Shown piece by piece: positions 7,204 through 11,690 of a stretch of DNA of 11,690 nt (the first letter of the stretch is position 1; each line of letters opens with the position of its first letter). The stretch lies in the NCBI GenBank assembly GCA_964399475.1, contig CAYNRB010000093.1, positions 1-11,690 on the forward strand, given 5' to 3'. This stretch comes from QPIN01 sp964399475 (lineage in GTDB: Bacteria > Pseudomonadota > Gammaproteobacteria > Methylococcales > Methylomonadaceae). Made by a program: the position numbers and the translations under genes. The notes under the pieces are model-generated. The model was given only the letters and a program-made list of their open reading frames with translations. It had not been told where the DNA came from and made no database searches.

Positions 7204-7738
7204 CAATATATATAGGCATATTTATCAACAAGTTATTATTAATGACAGCGATATAAAAAGTGTTTTATTGTGAAAATACAATTTTATTACACAATATTTC
7301 TAAAACAGTAAAAAAAATCGACAATTACATCTGATTATAATTTTATAATATTTAAAAAATACTATAATTTACAAATAGTTAGGCTATATTTTCACTATTT
7401 GTAAAATAGTGCTTTCTTATGTTTTAATATGTTTGAAGAAAACAAGAATATCATAACAAATACAATTATTTCAATAAGATAGGTGTAAAAAATGGCTGTA
7501 ACTTTTACCGACAATATTGTCTAGTCTTTAACACCCACATATCTAGACCGAATTTAATATTGAGCTGGAAATAATAAGTTTACTCGTAAAATAATACCAG
7601 TCACTTGCTTATGCCTTAGCGAATTTTTATAGCTTTGATGGTGACTAATCACCGTTTGCAGTATTCTATCTAAACATTCCATTGCTAGACTTAAAGTTCT
7701 CCACTTTCTTAAAATCGCCGCTCGGTATATTCAGGCAA
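7204..7738. other. AT-rich intergenic region, 535 bases
   Basis: No gene is supported. Beyond the dyads at 7361-7410, it contains a plus-strand ATG at 7492 with a well-placed AGGTG (7481-7485), but the frame closes after ten codons (MAVTFTDNIV, stop 7522-7524). A short hairpin, GGTGA-CTAA-TCACC (7640-7653), has no T-run. No promoter or terminator is clear in the rest. Confidence 0.55.
7361..7410. promoter_or_regulatory. Paired dyads, candidate enhancer-binding sites
   Basis: Two dyads lie close together: ACTAT-N9-ATAGT (7361-7379) and ACTATTT-GTA-AAATAGT (7394-7410). In addition TTTACAAATAGT (7368-7379) and ACTATTTGTAAA (7394-7405) form a perfect 12-bp inverted repeat. They are about 160-210 bp upstream of the -24 box at 7201-7202, where activators of sigma-54 promoters usually bind. 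The role is inferred from structure and position only. Confidence 0.5.
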
Positions 7739-8872
7739 CTACACCTTTTTCTTTAACATAGGCTTTAATTGTTTTTTTACCAGCTTGCAGTAGAGCAACT
7801 CGTATGTAGTGAAGTTAAGCAATCCGAATGCAGGATTTGCAAGCTGTTCATCAATTGACGACCCTCGATAAAATTTTATGCGTAAAGGCCTTAACCCTAG
7901 CTTTTTAAATATTTTGTATAACTCGTCGACCTTATTAAGTCTGCCAACAAATTCTTCGGGGGAATAGCCAGCACCAATTGATAATATAAAATCGCATTCT
8001 TCATCAATAACTGAATAAATATTTGAGAGAAGACTTTCGACATCGGGGATCATATTATGATCAATTCTAAATAATGCGACTAGATTTCGTGGTTCAGCAT
8101 CATTTGTTTTCAAAAGCTTTTGGAATTCAGATAGTGCCACGTCAATATTAGTGTTGTAAGCAGTAATAGTATTATTTAAGTCAGAATTATATTCACTGTA
8201 GAGGTCTGCATAATTAGGGTCATTATCAATAAGTACAATGTCACTTGATGGGGTATCTGTAGATTCAAACACAAAACATTTTTCGCCTGGATTTTTTGAA
8301 ATCATACTCCCAGAAAATTGACTTTTAATAGAGGGTATTTGATGGATAGAATGTAAATCCCTACTTCCATGACCCGCCCCGAGCGATAACTGTTTACAGT
8401 GATTACTTTCTGTATTAAACAACCCTAGTAACTTTAACGTTTGTATTGTCCGAATTGCATCAACATTGTGAATTTTGTGAATTAATGTACGTATTCCCGG
8501 TGTGCCTTTACTGATAAGCTCTTTTGCTTGAGATTGGGCAAATTGGCGAATATAACTACGCTTAAATTCACTTTGCTTGAGTTTACATCCAGAAAAGAGA
8601 TAGCAGGCAGCAGCTATCTGAGCACACGAGAAAATTTTAATGAGTTCAGGTGTAAGCTTCCCAAGGTCTATAGTACCTTTGCTTATTAATGATTGAACAT
8701 TAGAGTTCAACCGGAGTTTTTTAATATGCCCACTATAGTCAGAAAAATACGGAAGAATTTCACTGAAATAATAAGATTCTGTTATATTTGCAAGCATCTC
8801 AGCTTCTAGAATCCACCCCTTTCCCGCCGCATTTATCAATTCATCAGGAGTGGATATTTTATTTATGCGCAT
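7739..8872 (-). CDS. Unrecognised protein with methyltransferase-like fold motifs, 377 aa
   Basis: I do not recognise the family. Residues 1-155 are mostly helical with no clear motif. Then QLSLGAGHGSRDL (161-173) looks like a strand followed by the glycine-rich loop (GxGxG) of class I SAM-dependent methyltransferases. DIVLIDNDP (211-219) resembles the next strand with its acidic ligand residues. LVALFRIDHNMIPD (264-277) and DFILSIGAGYSPEEF (294-308) could be further strands of a Rossmann-like core. The C-terminus is basic (KKQLKPMLKKK). There is no signal peptide or membrane segment. The start at 8872 is preferred to the ATG at 8887 because AAGG (8881-8884) stands 8 bases before it. It lies between the third sulfotransferase and the PEP-CTERM gene, all on the minus strand, with no terminator seen before it, so read-through from the sulfotransferase gene is possible. 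A methyltransferase role is a guess from motif shape; a nucleotide-binding fold with another role is equally open. Confidence 0.75.
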   Translation of the reverse strand: MRINKISTPDELINAAGKGWILEAEMLANITESYYFSEILPYFSDYSGHIKKLRLNSNVQSLISKGTIDLGKLTPELIKIFSCAQIAAACYLFSGCKLKQSEFKRSYIRQFAQSQAKELISKGTPGIRTLIHKIHNVDAIRTIQTLKLLGLFNTESNHCKQLSLGAGHGSRDLHSIHQIPSIKSQFSGSMISKNPGEKCFVFESTDTPSSDIVLIDNDPNYADLYSEYNSDLNNTITAYNTNIDVALSEFQKLLKTNDAEPRNLVALFRIDHNMIPDVESLLSNIYSVIDEECDFILSIGAGYSPEEFVGRLNKVDELYKIFKKLGLRPLRIKFYRGSSIDEQLANPAFGLLNFTTYELLYCKLVKKQLKPMLKKKV

Positions 8873-8880
8873 ATTAATAA

Positions 8881-8884
8881 CCTT
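8881..8884 (-). promoter_or_regulatory. Ribosome binding site of the 377-aa protein
   Basis: AAGG on the minus strand lies 8 bases before the ATG at 8872. It falls inside the frame opened by the ATG at 8887, which itself lacks a comparable site, so it decides the start in favour of 8872. Confidence 0.55.
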
Positions 8885-9017
8885 CATTTATTTCTATATT
8901 TCGTTACTCACCCTCCAATAAAACAGAACGAAGCTATTTTACAATGTATGAAAGTATTGGCATATAGTATATCAGCCAGTATCGTTTCGACAGCATTCAG
9001 AAAATCATATGTCCTAT

Positions 9018-9146
9018 TTACTGAATTTGAGTCAAAAGTCCAAGATCCACATCGGAAGTAGCCAAAACGACCCTAAATTTTATACGGGCAAGATCGACAC
9101 TAGTAGCGCCGTCAGAGACTAAAGCTTTACTTGGGGATTTCTCCAT
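9018..9146 (-). CDS. Doubtful small ORF, 42 aa, abutting the sulfotransferase stop
   Basis: The ATG (9144-9146) follows directly after the TGA of the TPR-sulfotransferase (TGAATG), an arrangement that allows translational coupling. The frame reads MEKSPSKALVSDGATSVDLA, continues as a mixed polar and hydrophobic sequence with RIKFRVVLATSDVDLGLL, and stops at 9018-9020. It has no signal peptide, membrane segment or known motif. The stretch is richer in G and C than its surroundings. It may be a real small protein, a gene remnant or chance. Confidence 0.2.
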   Translation of the reverse strand: MEKSPSKALVSDGATSVDLARIKFRVVLATSDVDLGLLTQIQ

Positions 9147-10985
9147 TCATTCTGAGTACCCAAAGTGGTTGATTAAATCTTTTAAATCATCCCTCATTAC
9201 ACTTACGTACCCCTCATAGTGCTTCCACCGGTATTTAGATCTCGTATAAATATCTTCCGTAACCTGTTGATAGCTCGGCGTATTAAGAATTCTACTTTTA
9301 GCATGTTGAACATGTTTTCGCATACCTGTTTCCCATTCTAAACCAAGGAAATCAGCAAGAATCCTGCTTTGCGACTCAGCATCATCCACTAAATTCTCAT
9401 AACGTACTGTTATGTAAGATAATGGCAGTATCTTGCTATATTGTTGCCAAAGCTCCATTACGTGGCGATAGGCCTTTGCGGAATCCTCGAGAGTTAGAAA
9501 GTTAGCCATTGCATCATTCAAATCAAAATGTTGCATAAAATTGCTTAAGCAAACATCATAGGGATGGCGTAAAGATAAAATAATTTTAGATTCGGGAAAC
9601 AACCTTTGTATGAGTTCTATTTCAACGATATTAAGTGGTAGTTTGTCGATTAAAATTGAACCAACTTGTAATTCTACAGACTTTGCAACCTGTGCCATAT
9701 AAAACTTTCTATATTTTTGTACCTCCTGGCAGGATAAACTAGCCAGGCAGTTTGGATAATTACTATTTTTTGAGACGATTTGAGCAATGATTTCCCCTAA
9801 TATGGGCTGTTCTTCCATAACTTGTATATTACTATGGCTGTCAAGAATTTGATCAAGCAAAGTCGTTCCTGATCGCGGAAAAGCAACCATAAAAACAAGC
9901 TCATTATACCTTTTCTTTGGTATACAACTATTCCATGACTCCAGCCATTCAGTATTTAAGTTTTTCTTAACTTTTTGTAGATGAATTAAAAACCTGCTCT
10001 TATTTACTCCGGCAACGTTCATACTATCAGTTTGCGCTCGATTACCCTTCTTATAGTTCTCGAATGCTTTTTCATAGTCCCCTGTCCGATCATACAAACG
10101 ACCTAATTCAAAATAAATTTTTTGAGTTAGTACTATATCGCTAACCGGTAATTGGATTTTATTTAAAAGTGATAATGCTTCTATAAATTGATTAATCCTT
10201 CTTTTTATAACAGCATGAAAATATATATAGTTCTCTTCCAATGGATTATTATCTCTTGCTTTTTCAATCCACTTCAAAGCACTATCAAGTTCACTAGACG
10301 CTTCGTATATAACTGATATTTTATAAAAATATTGGTTACTATTAATTGCAATTTTTGCAGCATCCTGAAATAGTTGGATAGCTTTTTCAGGTGTACCTAC
10401 TTTTACATAACAGTCCCCTAAATTTGTAATGATTTCCTCATTATTTGGTTTTTTGGTAAGCAGTAATTCAAACTCAGAAATAGCTTTCTTGTAATTATTT
10501 ATAAGCATAAATGCAAGCGCAAGATTATATATGGCATCAAAGTATCCTGGATTAACTTTGATTGCTTTTTTGAACTGAATGATTGCTTCTTCAGGTCTAT
10601 TTTCAACAACATATACTGAACCTAAGCTGTTGTAAGAGGATGAGTATTTTCTATCAGCCTTGATGGATAGGTTAAATATTTTTTTGGCAGAATTTATTAA
10701 ATTTTCCTCTTTATAAACAACGCCCAAGTTATGTAAATACTCTGGATTTTGAGGGCACGTAATGAGTGCTTTCTTTATGTATGTACGAGCCGATTCATAA
10801 TTTTTACGACTAAACAATATAACACCGTATAGGTGATTAGCATCAGGACAATCCGGATAACGAGAGAGAATGTTTTTATAGATAGTTTCAGCGTCAAGTA
10901 GCAAACCCATTTTTTGTTTATTCACCGCTTGCTGAATAAGCCGCTGAACTTCAGGAGGGTAAGATATTTTCTTTTTTCTTTTCAA
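9147..10985 (-). CDS. TPR-repeat sulfotransferase, 612 aa, TTG start
   Basis: This is the third TPR-sulfotransferase, more diverged than the other two. TPR units fill about 15-240 (for example SYNSLGSVYVVENRPEEAI at 117-135), with another helical pair at about 290-315. The catalytic domain begins near 363 with the 5'-PSB loop VFMVAFPRSGTTLLDQ (364-379). The 3'-PSB segment is KIILSLRHPYDVCLSNF (467-483). The C-terminal block is DIYTRSKYRWKHYEGY (578-593), where the other two have NKPxYTxSxxRWKxY. Its PRSGTT loop and LRHPYDVCLSNF wording place it in a different branch from those two, so it may act on another acceptor. The frame must start at TTG (10983-10985): an in-frame stop lies eight codons upstream and no ATG occurs before residue 26, while the basic N-terminus and the first TPR helix (QRLIQQAVNKQKMG) continue well from it. 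No good Shine-Dalgarno is seen, so expression may be low. It is divergent from the cyclophilin gene. Confidence 0.88.
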   Translation of the reverse strand: MKRKKKISYPPEVQRLIQQAVNKQKMGLLLDAETIYKNILSRYPDCPDANHLYGVILFSRKNYESARTYIKKALITCPQNPEYLHNLGVVYKEENLINSAKKIFNLSIKADRKYSSSYNSLGSVYVVENRPEEAIIQFKKAIKVNPGYFDAIYNLALAFMLINNYKKAISEFELLLTKKPNNEEIITNLGDCYVKVGTPEKAIQLFQDAAKIAINSNQYFYKISVIYEASSELDSALKWIEKARDNNPLEENYIYFHAVIKRRINQFIEALSLLNKIQLPVSDIVLTQKIYFELGRLYDRTGDYEKAFENYKKGNRAQTDSMNVAGVNKSRFLIHLQKVKKNLNTEWLESWNSCIPKKRYNELVFMVAFPRSGTTLLDQILDSHSNIQVMEEQPILGEIIAQIVSKNSNYPNCLASLSCQEVQKYRKFYMAQVAKSVELQVGSILIDKLPLNIVEIELIQRLFPESKIILSLRHPYDVCLSNFMQHFDLNDAMANFLTLEDSAKAYRHVMELWQQYSKILPLSYITVRYENLVDDAESQSRILADFLGLEWETGMRKHVQHAKSRILNTPSYQQVTEDIYTRSKYRWKHYEGYVSVMRDDLKDLINHFGYSE

Positions 10986-11135
10986 TTTAGTATATCTAGA
11001 ATTTTTTTATTGTATAACCTACGTACACATCTCCTTACCCAAGCAACTTTTACCTGACCACAATACAGTGCCTTCGGATAGTAATATTTTCTCCACATTT
11101 TTAATGGTTTCCTAAAAATATTAAACGGTTGTTTT

Positions 11136-11160
11136 GTTTAGTATCAAACTAAACGTTTAG
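11136..11160. promoter_or_regulatory. Overlapping dyads, operator-like
   Basis: GTTTAGT-ATCAA-ACTAAAC (11136-11154) is a perfect 7-bp inverted repeat. It overlaps the perfect 12-base palindrome CTAAACGTTTAG (11149-11160), so three GTTTAG half-sites alternate in orientation. A further GTGTTTAGAC occurs near 11224-11233. The position between two divergent genes suits a regulator binding site, but the regulator is unknown. Confidence 0.4.
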
Positions 11161-11338
11161 ATAACATACATTCATGTCTTAGTAGTTTTACTTTTCATTA
11201 ATGCGCGGGAGTTGTCAACCCTAGTGTTTAGACAGATTCAAAATTAACCCTGCCTAAAAACAACCCTACAAGTTACTACTTAGCGACAGACACCCATTTA
11301 CTCATTTCGTTACGATGATTATGCCGAATTCTCTAGTT

Positions 11339-11366
11339 TTGACGGAACCAGAAAGTGCTTTATAAT
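11339..11366 (+). promoter_or_regulatory. Sigma-70 promoter of the cyclophilin gene
   Basis: TTGACG (11339-11344) and a perfect TATAAT (11361-11366) are separated by 16 bases. Transcription would begin 6-8 bases after the -10 box, that is, at or next to the ATG at 11373, which implies a leaderless or near-leaderless mRNA. Confidence 0.7.
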
Positions 11367-11372
11367 AGCAAT

Positions 11373-11690
11373 ATGAAACAGATAATCAAATATTTTTTAC
11401 CCACAATCCTTTTTAGCATATCTTTACAAGCATTTGCTGTTGACATCGTTCGTCTTAAGCTAGAATATTCTGGCTCGCAACAAACTATTGATATTGAATT
11501 GCATAGCGATGTAGCACTGTTGACGGTGGAAAATTACTTAAACTACGTTAACAGTGGTAGCTACGATAACACTTTTGTCCATAGGAAAATCACTGACTTT
11601 ATTTTTCAGGCAGGGGGTTATATTTTTGATCCAGCCAATCGCTTGGCTGATCCGTTAAGTCCTATTAGTGATAACGCTGGACTGGAAAAG
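11373..11690 (+). CDS. Periplasmic cyclophilin-type peptidyl-prolyl isomerase, 5' part (106 aa)
   Basis: The gene runs off the right edge. Residues 1-22 are a Sec signal peptide (MKQIIK, hydrophobic core, probable cleavage AFA|VD), so the mature protein should be periplasmic. The rest matches the start of bacterial cyclophilins: IDIELHSDVALLTVENYLNY (39-58), then SYDNTFVHRKITDFIFQAGG (63-82). R71, F76 and Q79 align with the active-site Arg55, Phe60 and Gln63 of human cyclophilin A; I77 replaces Met61. ISDNAGLEK (98-106) corresponds to the I-x-N-E-x-x-N-G-L region of relatives. Such enzymes catalyse cis-trans isomerisation of X-Pro bonds in folding exported proteins. No Shine-Dalgarno precedes the ATG, which fits the leaderless promoter arrangement. 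It is probably a housekeeping neighbour rather than part of the sulfotransferase/PEP-CTERM group. Confidence 0.87.
   Translation, partial: MKQIIKYFLPTILFSISLQAFAVDIVRLKLEYSGSQQTIDIELHSDVALLTVENYLNYVNSGSYDNTFVHRKITDFIFQAGGYIFDPANRLADPLSPISDNAGLEK

Larger units (their letters stand above)
10986..11372. other. Divergent intergenic region, 387 bases
   Basis: It separates the leftward TPR-sulfotransferase from the rightward cyclophilin gene. It holds an operator-like dyad cluster (11136-11160) and a good sigma-70 promoter for the cyclophilin gene (11339-11366). I find no convincing promoter for the leftward gene and no additional coding frame. Confidence 0.55.

Noticed and set aside
11055..11073. 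AGGCAC with TTGTG on the minus strand upstream of the third sulfotransferase
   Set aside because: The -12 element is one base out of register and lacks GC; sigma-54 promoters need exact spacing.
1..11690. CRISPR array, tRNA, rRNA or insertion sequence
   Set aside because: No regularly spaced repeats, no cloverleaf, no rRNA-like stretch and no transposase frame with terminal inverted repeats were seen on either strand.

Overview
The window is AT-rich and looks like an accessory region of a Gram-negative bacterium, most likely a gammaproteobacterium. The clues are a secreted protein with a VPLPA-type PEP-CTERM tail (an exosortase substrate), sigma-54 promoters of the -24/-12 type, a periplasmic cyclophilin with a Sec signal, and TPR/sulfotransferase and TPR/OGT-like proteins. 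The genus cannot be named from the sequence.

Layout: 1-581 holds no gene I can support, but it contains a strong leftward sigma-54 promoter (173-188) and operator-like repeats. At 582-2060 (+) and 2312-4084 (-) lie two convergent, related TPR-sulfotransferases. At 4281-6047 (-) is a SEC-C/TPR/OGT-type (SPINDLY-like) glycosyltransferase. A perfect bidirectional hairpin terminator (6203-6239) separates it from a VPLPA-CTERM secreted protein (6297-7067, -). That gene has its own sigma-54 promoter (7188-7203), a leader with a perfect 20-bp tandem repeat, and paired dyads about 160-210 bp upstream where an enhancer-binding protein could sit. After an AT-rich gap come an unrecognised protein with a methyltransferase-like glycine-rich motif (7739-8872, -), a doubtful 42-codon ORF (9018-9146, -) and a third, more diverged TPR-sulfotransferase (9147-10985, -, TTG start). 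At the right edge, divergently oriented, is the first part of a periplasmic cyclophilin-type peptidyl-prolyl isomerase (11373 onward, +).

How the parts may work together (inference): three sulfotransferases and one OGT-like enzyme all carry N-terminal TPR arrays, the arrangement that in eukaryotic OGT recruits polypeptide acceptors. They surround one exported PEP-CTERM protein and a methyltransferase-like protein. This would fit a locus that decorates proteins or surface polymers with sulfate and sugar and couples this to exosortase-dependent export and sigma-54 control. The promoter evidence is the firmest part: the two sigma-54 promoters match at 18 of 22 positions, so the PEP-CTERM gene and a gene left of the window probably belong to one regulon.
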